The notes under the pieces are model-generated. The model had not been told where the DNA came from, searched no databases, and was given only the letters and a program-made list of their open reading frames with translations. From the NCBI GenBank assembly GCA_946699065.1, contig CAMPDV010001237.1, forward strand, positions 60,651-124,650: a stretch of 64,000 nucleotides of DNA, in the 5' to 3' direction. This document shows positions 26,950-37,960 of the stretch, in pieces. Each line of letters opens with the position of its first letter. The stretch's first letter is position 1. A program made the position numbers and the translations under genes. This DNA comes from Loxodes magnus (taxonomy: Eukaryota; Ciliophora; Karyorelictea; Loxodida; Loxodidae).

Positions 26950-28600
26950 TTAAGGCTAAAAGATGAGAGAACTAATGAATAACTTGAACTATTAAAATAA
27001 TGAATTGCTAATACTTAGTATCAGTATAGTAAATATAGTAACAATTACAGAAAATGGTTAGTCAAGATAAAATATGGTTTTAGAAAACGAAGAAGTTAAG
27101 TTAAATTATCAAGAAATAAAGCAAGATGAAAAGACTGATTTAACTTGCAAAAGAGAATAGAATAACTAGAAAAAAGTGGTTTAAAGAAAGACAAAGGAAA
27201 AATAGATAAAAAACTAAGGGTACTTACTATATTCTACAACAATGCCGAACTTGAAAAATAAATCTAGATAAGAGAACAATAAAGATGTGAAGAATGCTAA
27301 AAAACATTAACAACTTAAAATTAAGCTTATGAATAGAAAATGTATTCAAGAACTGAAGATAAACTTTAGTGGCAACCTCAAAAAATAAAAAAGATCATTA
27401 TATTTATCCACGTAAACAAAATGGAATTAGATACTTGTTGAAAGTCCAGAGAAAGCAAGCACTTAAAAAATTAAAGTATATTATTCCTAATATTATTATT
27501 GAGATAATGAAAGTATCAAAAGCTCACCAAATAACTTTATAACATTATACTTATAATAAAGATATCAAAAATAAAGAGCATCTAGCTAACTAGCAAGCAT
27601 TGCTCTTATATAACTATAACTATTCCCTCTAATAATTTTTATCTTTGTTACTCATTATATCTTAAATACCAAGTTAGCATTCACTCAACATATTTAAATA
27701 ACTATTAAGGTAAATGATCTATCAATATAAAGATAAAATGTTTGATAAAGGCATTTTGTTCTGATACATTCTGATGGCTATTTTTAAGATTTTGTAGTTA
27801 TAATTTTTCTTAATGGTTTCTTAATTTGAATGGGATTATATCATCTAGCATAATTAGCTTATAAAAAGATAGGAAATTGTTAAAGAGCGAATTATATTTA
27901 AAGGTGATGGTTAGAAAATAACGAAGTAGTGATAAAATAGTTATATAATCAAGATTTAACTGAAATTGCGAAAGGGAACTTTAGTAAGAAGCTGAATGTC
28001 ACTTAAAATGAGACATCCTAATATAGTTTCGATGTGTGGATATTGTCCTTCTCCCTTGAGCTTAATTACAGTCGTATGACTCAATCATTATTTTAATTCT
28101 TACGTTGTTATGAAGAAATAGCTTGAAATATGGGATTTAAAACAAGTCTTGAAATTGCTGAAGAATTAGATTATCTTCAAAGCTAAAGTATTGTTCTATG
28201 AGAACTAAAAAGAAGTAATATTCTAGTGGACTCAAGTTTGACAGAAAACATATCTGGTTTTGGATTTACGAGAGTGAGAGCAGAATAAAAGCCAATAAGT
28301 TCAACAGTGTAAGATAGAAATCCAAGATGAATGGCTTCTGAAGTCATGAGTTAACTCCAAAGTTTTCGAAACAATCAGATATATATGCAATGGGTATGAT
28401 ATTCTGGGAAATAGCTATTAGATAAATACCGTTTTAGCATGCTGATAACTTTTTTTATCATAAGAGATGACATTGAAGGATAAAGATTATACATCCATAG
28501 AATGTCTAAATAATATAAGTAATGATAGAGGGATGTTGGAAACATAACCATAACCAGAGATTACCTATATAAAAAATGAAATACTAACTATAAAGTTAAC
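26950..28600 (+). pseudogene. TKL/Raf-type protein kinase, decayed
   Basis: The kinase domain (about 27840-28590) is readable in order across several frames. They show W-L-E-N-N-E-V-V-I-K (beta-3 lysine), M-R-H-P-N-I-V near 28003, and E-L-K-R-S-N-I-L-V-D near 28200, where kinases have H-R-D-L-K-x-x-N. Then come S-G-F-G-F-T-R in place of D-F-G, x-M-A-S-E-V, S-D-I-Y-A-M-G-M-I-F-W-E-I near 28376, and I-E-G-C-W-K near 28535. The R-W-M-A-P-E tryptophan is TGA here. Both catalytic aspartates are gone and there are at least two frame changes (near 28140 and 28360), so it should be inactive. A Gln/Lys-rich coiled-coil-like stretch with a C-x2-C (RCEECQKT) at about 27130-27430 may be its N-terminal part. 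Confidence 0.6.
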
Positions 28601-28675
28601 TATAGAAAACCCGTCAGGATAACTAATAAACAAGTGAGAATACAAATACTCCACTACAAAGTAGAGGAGAATAGA

Positions 28676-30130
28676 GTTTAGAGGAGAGTAAACAAATGAT
28701 AAGTTTAACTAAGTAAAATGCTTAAGAAATAGCAAAAGTCAAAAGTAAGTTGTGAGAGGACTAGAGCAAATACCAGCAAATTAAATAAAAATGAAGTAAG
28801 TTAATAGATAAACTTTAGTGAATGAACTTAATTAAACAAGTAGATTGTAAGTTAAATGAATGCTTGTAGTATGTACTCGCCTAATATATTTAAAGGAAGT
28901 ATGAACACAACAATATGATTAAATAATATAGCCAAATATAATTTTTAAGAAAGCAAGTGATTAAGTTTAAAAGTTGGTAAGTCAGCTAATAGTTAAAGCA
29001 ACTTAAATGATTAAAGGAAGTAATTCTTTAAATTTCAAAAGAGAGTGAGTTTAACTAAGTAGATGGAAAGTGCTAATGTGTATTAGGTGGTATCTATATT
29101 TAAGGAAGTAGAAAGTGAATTTAGCTATATCGTCAAAGTTTGTAGATTGGATAAATGTAAAGAAAATAAGTTAGATAAGCAATCAAAGTGAGTAACTCAA
29201 TTATTTTATTAAAAGATTGTAAAATAGTCAAAATATCATGAAAGTGCAAGACAGTCAATAAGATAAAAGAGAGTAGTTAATCAATATGATTTATAGAGTG
29301 TAAATTAGAAATGAATTGAAAAAAGAGTAAGACAAGCTTTCATTCTTAAAGAATATAACTTGTTTATAGAACCCTAGAAAGTAAGCCAGTTAATAAAAGG
29401 ATGCAAATCATTTTATAATTACAGAATGTAAGGCATTTATAGATTTAAGTTAGCAAGATTGCTGATAAAATAAAGGAAGTAAAATAGCTAATTTAATTCT
29501 AGATGGTAAATCTTTATTTTGCTTATAGATTGTTAAATACTCTCTATGATTAAAGAAAGAAGATCTTTCTTAATAAATATTTAGAGGGTAAAAATAAACT
29601 TATTTAATAAACACAAGTTTGTCTATAAAAAAGAGGTTAAGTATGCTAATAATTCAAAGGAAGTAAGTCGACTAGCAAATTAAAGTTGGTGATTAATTAA
29701 AACACGTTAAGAAGGTAGGTATTAAGCAATCTAAAGAAAGTAAACTCTTAATTCACTTCAAGGAAGTAAATCAAATAAAAAGTAAATTTGTAATTAAAAC
29801 GAAGAGAGTAAGTTAGTTAATTTTATAAAAGTATGTAACTTAGTAGATTTATTTAAAGGGTTTAACTCATTTGAAATTGAAGAGAGTAAATCTAGAAATT
29901 ATTAAAAAGAAATAAGCTTATATTATATTAAGAAAGTAATTGATCTAAATATATTTTAAGAGGATAAGTATGCAAATATATTAAAAGAATGTAATATAAT
30001 AAATTAATTAAAGAGAGTAAGCTAACTTTATAAATATAAAATGAATAAATCAGATTAATTATAAAGGAAGTGATCGTCTTTATACAATTTAGAGAACTGG
30101 GAAGTTAATATGCTAAAAGAGAGTAAGTCT
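28676..30130 (+). repeat. Cluster of a purine motif, RRRGARAGTRA-like
   Basis: About 17 occurrences of AARGARAGTAA-like sequence (AAAGGAAGTAA, AAGAGAGTAAG and variants) on the plus strand over 1.45 kb. Examples are near 28896, 29015, 29102, 29474, 29661, 29744, 29760, 29804, 29884, 29931, 30014 and 30117. In the second half the spacing is often 45-85 bp. The material between is not obviously repeated. It may be an eroded minisatellite or an array of protein- or RNA-binding sites. It directly follows the kinase remnant. Confidence 0.45.
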
Positions 30131-30199
30131 TTAATTTACTTGGAAAGAAGAAAGTTTATTACTCCAAATAAATTTATTATTTTTTTATATTTTTAAATT

Positions 30200-31262
30200 A
30201 TAAATAATAATTAAAGATCAACTGAAATTTCATTTGTTTTAGAAAGAAGACGCTTGATTATTTTATAATGATTTATGTGCTTTTTATTTTAAATATATCT
30301 TGATCCACTACTTTATTTCTATTTATTTAAAGTGATAAAGTAAATCCTTTTTTAATTTTTATTTCTATTTAGTCATTATTTAGTGAAGACAAGGTCTTAG
30401 TAAAAAATGCTCTTTCAAACTTCTCAGTAGCCTAATCTTTTTTCTATCTTTCAGATTACATTAATAAAGATTTAAGCCTTTTATTTTAGATTAGCTGGCC
30501 CTTTTAACATAACTTTTTCTTAAGATTTTTTTCTTTAATCATGTAAGTACTTAGTAAAGAAAATCGCATCGTTAAGTTTGAATTTTATTTTACAATTTTT
30601 GATTTACAATTAAACTCTTTGATTTACTCATATATCTATAATTAACCTTTCGGACTTTTACTAAAATGAAATGATTCTATTTTGATAAGAGCTATTAGAT
30701 TTAATTAACCTCCTTTCTTCTTTTACAGTTTTACAAAATAAGTGGAAGATATCCTTTTTTACTTCTACTTTAGCACTTCTTTATTCTTAAATCCTTTTAA
30801 AGTTTCTTATAGACATTATTCTATTGCTTAAACTCATTTAAACTGTTTTAGTTCTATTAATAATTATCAGTCTTTATTATTATTTTTATTAGACTGATGC
30901 TGTCTTTTGCTTTATTAATTCACTTAAACTTGAATATTAGTAAAAATGAATAAACAATTACATATATCACTCAGTAAATCTTCACTCTAGATACTCCTAT
31001 CTAGATTTATTTTACTAACTTTTATTATCTAAATGGTTATCTAAAAGCCAATTTATTAGCTTCTTTATTTATACTTCTGAAATCAACAGAGAAAGTAAAA
31101 GTTAGTTATGACAGGTATAAATTATTAAAACTTTAGCTCTTATATTTAATATTTCTAAATGCTTTATATATTTTAAATTGATTCTATAATAATTTTAAAA
31201 CTTGTGCTTATCAACACTTTTTTAGATATTCACACAATTTTTGAATAAAAACCAACAAAAAA
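30200..31262. other. T-rich non-coding stretch
   Basis: Mirror in composition of the purine-rich stretch before it. No gene found. Confidence 0.5.
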
Positions 31263-31336
31263 TGGTCACAGTGAGTCTCGAACTCACGACCTCTGCGTTA
31301 TTAGCACAGCGCTCTAACCAGCTGAGCTATGCGACC
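31263..31336 (-). tRNA. tRNA-Ile (AAT anticodon)
   Basis: A full cloverleaf is visible on the minus strand. The acceptor stem is GGTCGCA/TGTGACC, the D arm GCTC...GAGC, and the anticodon stem CTGTG/CGCAG. The anticodon loop CTAATAA gives AAT, the variable loop is AGGTC, and the T arm is GTGAG/CTCAC around TTCGAGA. The discriminator is A and no CCA is encoded. A short TTTT run, suitable for RNA polymerase III termination, follows a few bases after the 3' end. The 74-nt sequence is identical to the isolated genes at 34630 and 35341 and to the intact array units. It is divergent to the tRNA gene at 34630, with the REEP gene between them. Confidence 0.97.
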
Positions 31337-31370
31337 TTTTATTTATCTTACCTCTATACTTTATATATCT
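31337..31370 (-). promoter_or_regulatory. Conserved tRNA-Ile upstream element
   Basis: The 34 bp just upstream of the tRNA gene contain TATATAAAGTATAGAGGTAA. The same block lies upstream of the gene at 34630 (one mismatch) and of every array unit, while sequence further out differs. A TATA-like element at this distance fits external promotion of a Pol III gene; it could instead be merely the edge of the duplicated segment. Confidence 0.55.
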
Positions 31371-33358
31371 CTAACCTGATTTTATTTCTTAAATAAATGC
31401 AAATATTTATATTTCTATAGTTCTATTTCTTTCAGTTATAAGTATTAATATACATAAAGAACAGCTTTATAAATATGCTAAATCACAGTCCTATAACTTT
31501 AAATCTATAATCTCCACTCTAGTTAACTCTTCTAGTATAGTTAGATTAAGCTTTAAATAATAACTATTTAATTAACATTATTTTCTCCGTTAATTTACTT
31601 AGTTTACGTTTCTAACTTTCTTTACAGTATTATAAGGAATAAAGAACAATTATCTTGAAAATCATATAGCAAGCGATTAATAATAATAGCACTCAATAAC
31701 TTCTAAAGTAGCTTTCCTTCTAACTTACTCATCTCACTATAATTAATTTCTAAATAGCGTTAAATAAAAATTGCATATGGTTTTGCTTTTTTTTTAGTAA
31801 TTTTGCAATAGAATTTTCTAGATTTACGTAGTGATAAAGTAGATAGACTATGAGATTACTTTCAATGCAAGTTAAAATCTTCAATCAATGCTTACTATCA
31901 AACTTTCGTTTTGATAGACTTACCTTAAGTCTCTAATAAACTGCTTTATTTTTATTTCGTTTCAAACAACTTTTGAGAAATACAGTACTGCTTGCATCTT
32001 TTTGATGTAGCTAAGAGATCTAGTGGGCTTTCTTTAATCGTTTAAAAATTTTAGAGATTCTGAAAAATAAAAAAGCTATAGATCAAAAATTTAAAGACCA
32101 TTGAGATGGACAAGCTTCCAGAAAGGTATAAATAAGCATGCTAAAATAAAGGATAAACATTCAAAGCCATAATATATATCTTTAAGCAAGAGCACTATTA
32201 TTGACTAATATAATATCATAATTAGTATTAAGGAGATTAACTAAATAGCCAGCTAAGAGATGCTTACTAAATTTATCCTAAAGCATACTTTTTATAATCT
32301 TTATCCAGATATTTTCATTAAAAACGCAAGGCATCTAGAAGCTAATTTAAAGTTTGAAAGGCAAGAAATATATTAAAAATAAATGAACTTGAATATAAAA
32401 TAACTAAGCAGCTAGAAGTGTAAAAGGTAATTATTATACAATAATGGAGCTAAAGTTAGGTCCTACTATCTAAGACGAAAATAATAATCTCACAATATTC
32501 ATCAATAATAGAAGTAACAAACATAATGAAGAATTTAGTAAGCCTTTTGATTGTAAAGAGGCTATAATATAATGTCTTTATCTAATTAAAATTAAAAGCA
32601 TTTGAATAAAAAGTAACTATAAAGACACTAAATCTAAAATTTAAAGAAAGCTATGTATAATGCTAGCTTTAAATCCTAGCAGTCATTTTATGATTAAAAA
32701 ATTAAAAGCATAGTGAGTGATAAATGAATAACTAAATTAACGAATATCATCTCAATAAGTATTAGAATTTTCATAAAGAATCTTACTATCTTTCAAAAGA
32801 ATAAAGTTAAGGATATAGTATTAGAATCTATATAAAGTTTAGCAGTACCTTAATTTTATAATTTAGCAGATGCTTAAAGAGTTTAAAATGAAATAATGCT
32901 TAATAGTAAAATTATAAGGACTGAGAAACATAATTAATATAAAATATGATGCTTTTACAAAGTATAAACCAATGAAAATTATATAAAATATCAAGCAACT
33001 TAAGTAAATAAATTTGGTTTAAACTTATTAAATAAATGCATATCATTAGAAGTCAATTTAAAAACGAAAATGCTTGCTATTTTATGAATTTGTTTAAGCT
33101 TAAATAATAGATAAAGATAAATGCTTTAACTTAATTATATTATAAACTTTTTCTTCATAGCGTTTTTCATTTTAGGAAAGTAGAAATATATAATAAAGGA
33201 GACCTAGTTTCATATAGAGTCTAATACTTTACTTTTACATTCTGTGGATGAAGTTATTTAGATTTTGGTTTATAAATTGAATTTGTTTATTATTTTATTT
33301 CATGAGCATTCGTCATATTTTAAATTCAAGTGAATTGAAAATTAAAAATATTTTCAAA
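31371..33358. other. AT-rich intergenic stretch
   Basis: No gene recognised between the tRNA and the REEP gene. The last 60 bp before the REEP start are A-rich without a recognisable element. Confidence 0.5.
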
Positions 33359-33958
33359 ATGGCTTAGAAGTTCGTTGTATTCATAGATTCTCTTTCAGGT
33401 GCAACAGACAGAATTGACATTTTAAAAAAATGCAGCGATAAAACTGGGATTAAATCTGGGTGGTTCGGCTTTGGGTTTTTCTGCTTTTTAGTTTCTTTCG
33501 TTTTATTCGGAGTTGCATCTAAACTATTAACTAATCTTGTTGGTGTAGTTTATCCAGCTTATTAAAGCTTTAAGGCAATAGAGTCAAAGGATGGGGAAGA
33601 TGACACTCAATGGCTAGTCTATTGGGCTATTTTTTGCCCTTTGTTTATTTTAGACAATGTTCAAGACTGGCTATTATTCTGGATGCCCTTTTACTATCCC
33701 TTGAAACTTGCTTTTATTTTCTTTCTTTTCTCACCTAGATTTTAAGGAGCTAAGAGAATTTACGAAAAGTGGTGCAAAAAATACTTAGACCAATATGGTC
33801 CTAAAATAGATAGCAAACTGAACTTAATGAGACATAAAGGAGACACCATAGTTGAATCAGCTAAAGAAGAAGCACGAAATATCTAAAAGGAATTCGAAAG
33901 GCAACAAAAAGAAGCAGAGAAAAAGAAGCAAGAAGCTGGATAGAAGAAAGTGGCTTGA
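33359..33958 (+). CDS. REEP/TB2-HVA22 family ER membrane-shaping protein
   Basis: Intact gene of 199 codons plus TGA, reading TAA and TAG as Gln (five such codons). Members of this family (REEP5, Yop1, HVA22) sit in the ER membrane and bend it into tubules. A first hydrophobic pair spans about residues 33-63 (G-W-F-G-F-G-F-F-C-F-L-V-S-F-V-L-F-G and T-N-L-V-G-V-V-Y-P-A-Y). The family signature Y-P-A-Y-x-S-F-K-A-I-E-S follows at about 61-72. Then come D-D-T-Q-W-L-x-Y-W and a second pair with D-W-L-L-F-W-M-P-F-Y-Y-P-L-K at about 99-112. The C-terminal third is a charged helix rich in Lys, Glu and Gln, ending KKKQEAGQKKVA. All six Trp codons are TGG. The first ATG is used; nothing upstream competes. 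No intron is needed. Function by family, not tested. Confidence 0.93.
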
Positions 33959-34595
33959 TAATTTCATAAAAAGCATATACTATATTCAAATACATATTTT
34001 ATCTTCTTTGGCAAAGCTTCTTATAATTATAATAATTCAACTAGAATATATCAATTGAAAGGTTTAAAATAAAGGTTGCTTCATAATTATTTACATTTTG
34101 AGCATATGAAATAGCTTTTATAATCAAGTGCTCTTTAACTATTAATGAAAATAAAGTTATTAGACTAAGCAAAATAATTAATAAATCTAGCTAGTAAATA
34201 TTCTTGAATGAATTCAAAGGATTTAAAATATAATCAATATCAACTCTTTTACTGAGGTAGATATCTTACTTAACAAGCATAGATAATTAAAATAATAAAA
34301 GCTTGGCACTTGCACATTTACATAAACTTTTAGCATTTAATTTAGTTTCTTTTTCAATTATCTAAAAAATGGAAAATGATAAAATAATATTTACCATCCC
34401 ACAAATAAAGAAATACTCTAACTTAATCTTTAAAAACTAAGAGCTAAAAAATCTTAATTAAATTCTATTAATTCATAGATAGGAGAAAATGTAAAAAGTA
34501 TATAAAAATTAAAAAAGATAAAGTCAAATATTAAATCCAAAGAGAAATTATACAAAAGAAATTATAAAAAGTGAAGAAATTTTCAGCAAAAAGTA
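33959..34595. other. AT-rich intergenic stretch
   Basis: No gene recognised. A 68-codon standard-code ORF at 33852-34058 is a frame-shifted shadow of the REEP C-terminus. Confidence 0.6.
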
Positions 34596-34629
34596 AGATA
34601 TATAAAGTATTGAGGTAAGATAAATAAAA
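34596..34629 (+). promoter_or_regulatory. Conserved tRNA-Ile upstream element
   Basis: Same 34-bp block as at 31337-31370, with one mismatch, directly preceding the tRNA start. Further upstream the two loci diverge. Confidence 0.55.
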
Positions 34630-34703
34630 GGTCGCATAGCTCAGCTGGTTAGAGCGCTGTGCTAATAACGCAGAGGTCGTGAGTTCGAGACTCACTGTGA
34701 CCA
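34630..34703 (+). tRNA. tRNA-Ile (AAT anticodon)
   Basis: Identical in sequence to the gene at 31263 and in the opposite orientation, so the two diverge outward from the REEP gene. The discriminator A is followed directly by TTTTT, a good Pol III terminator. Confidence 0.97.
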
Positions 34704-35340
34704 TTTTTATATTTAGTAATATAAATTAAATTTTTCAAAATATAATAGTTACCATTTTTATTAATTCTTTAATTAATAATTTTGTTATTTTAAAGATTTT
34801 CTCAGAATCGCATCAAAGGCTTCATCTATTTTTAACTTATTTTATTACTTTATTTCATTTTGATGAAATCCTCAATAATTTTAGTCTAAAAATAAGTTTT
34901 ACTACCTTTCTTTCTCGTTTATTTTTGTTTCCTATTTTTTATCTTCTCCATAAGCTCGATAGATAAATTTTAATTTATATGATTTATTTCTTTACTTTTA
35001 AAATTTTTAAGCCAATGTTTCAAATCTATTTAATATACTTTAGTTAGTCATCTTTATTTATTTATTTGTTTATAAATATAAAAATAAATCTGAGTAAATA
35101 GAATAAAATGAGATTTTTTGTTAGTTTTAGATACCCCTATAATTATTACTTTAATTGTCTTCATTTTCAAAGGTTTCTAGGTAAAGTCCTATCTGGAAAT
35201 ATATTTCTAAATTTTATCCTTTTGTATCTATTTTCTTGTGATTTGCATATTTAATCATTCCTTTGAGATTGTTTTTATTTATCTTTTTTGAATTCCTTTT
35301 TGAATTCTCTTTTTATTTAAGTCGTAAAACAAGAAGTAAA
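34704..35340. other. AT-rich spacer between two tRNA-Ile genes
   Basis: No gene or conserved element recognised; it does not resemble the 72-bp array spacer. Confidence 0.6.
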
Positions 35341-35414
35341 GGTCGCATAGCTCAGCTGGTTAGAGCGCTGTGCTAATAACGCAGAGGTCGTGAGTTCGAG
35401 ACTCACTGTGACCA
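35341..35414 (+). tRNA. tRNA-Ile (AAT anticodon), unlike 5' flank
   Basis: The same 74-nt tRNA, but the 34-bp upstream block shared by the other copies is absent; the 5' flank reads AACAAGAAGTAAA. A TTTT run follows the discriminator. Either this copy came by a separate route or its flank was replaced. Confidence 0.96.
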
Positions 35415-35856
35415 TTTTATAACTTCATACCTTTATCCCATAATCAAAATTTTTACAATTATCCTTATTTACTTACTATGTGTCACATTTACAATTTTCT
35501 AAGCTAATTAATAAGCTCTTATCACCAATCTAATTTCAAATCTCTTTTATACTTAAATTTTCTATCTTGGTTTGTTTTATTTGAAGAGGATATAAATTTA
35601 ACAATCATAACTTAAATTTAATTTAGTAGCTTAAAAAAATGACTATATAAGATAAAATATACAATTGAAGCACAAACCAATATTTCTTCAAATTAGCTCT
35701 ATTAGTTAAGCTTTTAATACTTATATTTTATTATTGAAGATACCATTCTACCTTATTTTATAATCTCATACATATGAAGAACTAAAACTTTATTATAAAA
35801 AGGAAGATAAGTTTAGTTACTATTTTTGAAATTAACTCCTACTAATACTTATTTTA

Positions 35857-36340
35857 AGGTGTTAGTTATAAGTAAAGCAGTGCTAATGGACATTTTTTTA
35901 ATGAGCTGAAACTTATAGCAAGAAAGTTTGGCTTTATTTAAGATATCAAGAGGAAGTTTGATGCATGAATCGATGTGTCTGAGTATTGCAGAACAACATT
36001 TGTGGATTTTAGCCTATCTGAGTATTCTTTATTCTTATTAAATCTAGTATGGTAAACTTCCACCACTATTAAAGTCAGATTTATACTAAAAAGCAGATAA
36101 TTTGAAATAGCTAAAAGACTTAACTCATTTATTTTAAAATTATTCCTAAACTTAGATTTAATTTTGTGTCTAGTAATGCTTTTATCTCCATATAAGTAAA
36201 ATCAATTTAAAGTTCATAAAAGTCTTTAAAATTGATTTATAGAAGTACAAACACAATACCGCTAAATTAAGTAGTTTATTCATATAAAAGGAAGTTGCAA
36301 TATTTGTTAGATAATGATATAGTGAAGTTCTAATAAAGAA
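35857..36340 (+). other. Possible degraded coding tract
   Basis: With TAR as Gln, one plus-strand frame is protein-like over about 150 codons, with few TGA codons and mixed, non-repetitive composition. It includes FFNELKLIARKFGFIQDIKR near 35890 and a hydrophobic stretch near 36140. No family recognised; offered only as a candidate. Confidence 0.2.
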
Positions 36341-37059
36341 GAATTTGCTAAAAGCTTTTAAGAAAAAACCTGAATTTAAAATTATAAAATGCATACTTTT
36401 GAATTAAAATATAAGATATATTTATATTCTTAGAGGCTTAATTAAAAAATGCATTAAAGATTTAATAGGGAATGTATAAGTAAATTTAAATAAAGCAAAA
36501 GATAGTTACTAACTAAAATTAGAACTAAACATTCAATTAAAGAAACTATTTCTAATATAACTTAAAATAATTTCATTAGATCACTACAAAGTAATAAAAA
36601 GAAAAAAACTTAATAAGATTTAGTCAAAAAATTTTTAATACTTATTAAGCAAAGAATTCGACTTTTTGCAAGTCAAAATCATTAGGTTCAAATTTTAAAT
36701 TCATTTTTTTTTTGCTCATTAGAAATCTATAAATGGAAATAATTAAATGACTAAAGCATAAAAATATTCATTTGATAAAAAGATTTTTAGGATTAGACTA
36801 TACAGTAAGAGTTAAAGTTATAAAAAGTAGCTAGTTATTTAAAAGGTAATAAGGATCTTTATCTTTTATATTTTCATCTTTTTTAGAGATTTTTTTGCTA
36901 ATTAACTAAACTTAAGTCGCGTTAGTAGTTATTCTTTATTCAGATGGATATTTTTCTTATTTTTTGCAAATCTTCCAAAATTTATCTGATTAAAAGTCAA
37001 AGAAAACCAGGAGAAAAAATAAGGCTGAAAGTAAGATTTAACTAATTAAAAAAATATGG

Positions 37060-37960
37060 TAGAAGGTTTCAAAAAGGGCTTCTATACCACCTCTTTCTGA
37101 GCTAAAAAGGAAGAGAGGAAGCAGGAAACCTAAATTTCTAAACACCACACGTCATCTTCCAAAACCTAACCTTCTTCTTAAACCACATAGGAGCAACTCT
37201 AAACAACACCCCCAGACAACCCTAGAAAAACTAACATGCAACAATATCGACTGAGGACCTTCCCATGAAGCAAAAGATTAGTAACTTTCAGGCCTAGATT
37301 AGGACATTCAACCCCTACATGGACCTCGGAGATCTCAATAAAGAACAAATCTTAGGAATAACGAAGGAGGAAATGGCTAAGCTTATCTTAGCATTAATAG
37401 GAAAAAATAAAGATCTGGAAAAACAGATTGAAGAACTAGCTTAAGAACAGCAAGAGCATTTAGAAGATGAGGAAATCCATGCTCCTAGAAACTTAAACCA
37501 GGCGGCAATGAATATCAGAATTGACGAATTCGATAGGCAGCTGGAACAATTATACGAATCGAATGAAAATATTCATATTAAATTGGAAAAATTAGAGACA
37601 AGTGTAAAATAATAGGCTGTGCAATCTATCCAATGGAGATCGAATAAGAGAATAATAAACCAATTGAGCAAACTAAAGAAAAATATTTTAGGAAAAAATG
37701 TTACATCTGCAGAAGAACAGACCACCTATGGAGACGATGCTGGAAGAGAAAGAAGTTTTAATAGAAAATATGGAATGACCTAACCTAATTTTACCCAACC
37801 AGGAATGGAGAAATTTATAAGAAGAAAGCAAACTATATGAAGAGACAACCATTCCGAAAACTTGACAGTGAAGGGAGGAGAAGACCACCTAGAAATTAAG
37901 TTCCTATTGGTTGGATAGGGAAGTAGGAAGCTCTTAAGTAGACGATCCTTCTTTAACACT
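37060..37960 (+). mobile_element. Coiled-coil/CCHC-knuckle ORF fossil, copy C
   Basis: The best-preserved of the four copies. It has a GFKKGFYTTS-like start near 37070, a long helical stretch rich in Glu/Lys/Leu/Gln near 37345-37600, a P-M-E-I-E box near 37630 and a clean CCHC knuckle (CYICRRTDHLWRRC) near 37700-37740. An R-N-G-E-I-Y-K-K-K box lies near 37800 and an Arg/Pro-rich tail follows. The first 70 bp match copy A closely. It lies 1.9 kb from the 3' end of the LINE but on the opposite strand, so it is not that element's ORF1 in place. Broken, with a few breaks. Confidence 0.55.

Noticed and set aside
28356-28380. A 20-nt GT...AG intron in the kinase remnant
   Set aside because: It restores phase but removes residues that normally lie between the A-P-E motif and the following S-D-x-Y motif; a simple frameshift fits the spacing better.
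33852-34058. 68-codon basic ORF overlapping the REEP gene
   Set aside because: Alternative-frame shadow of the Lys/Glu-rich REEP C-terminus under the standard code.
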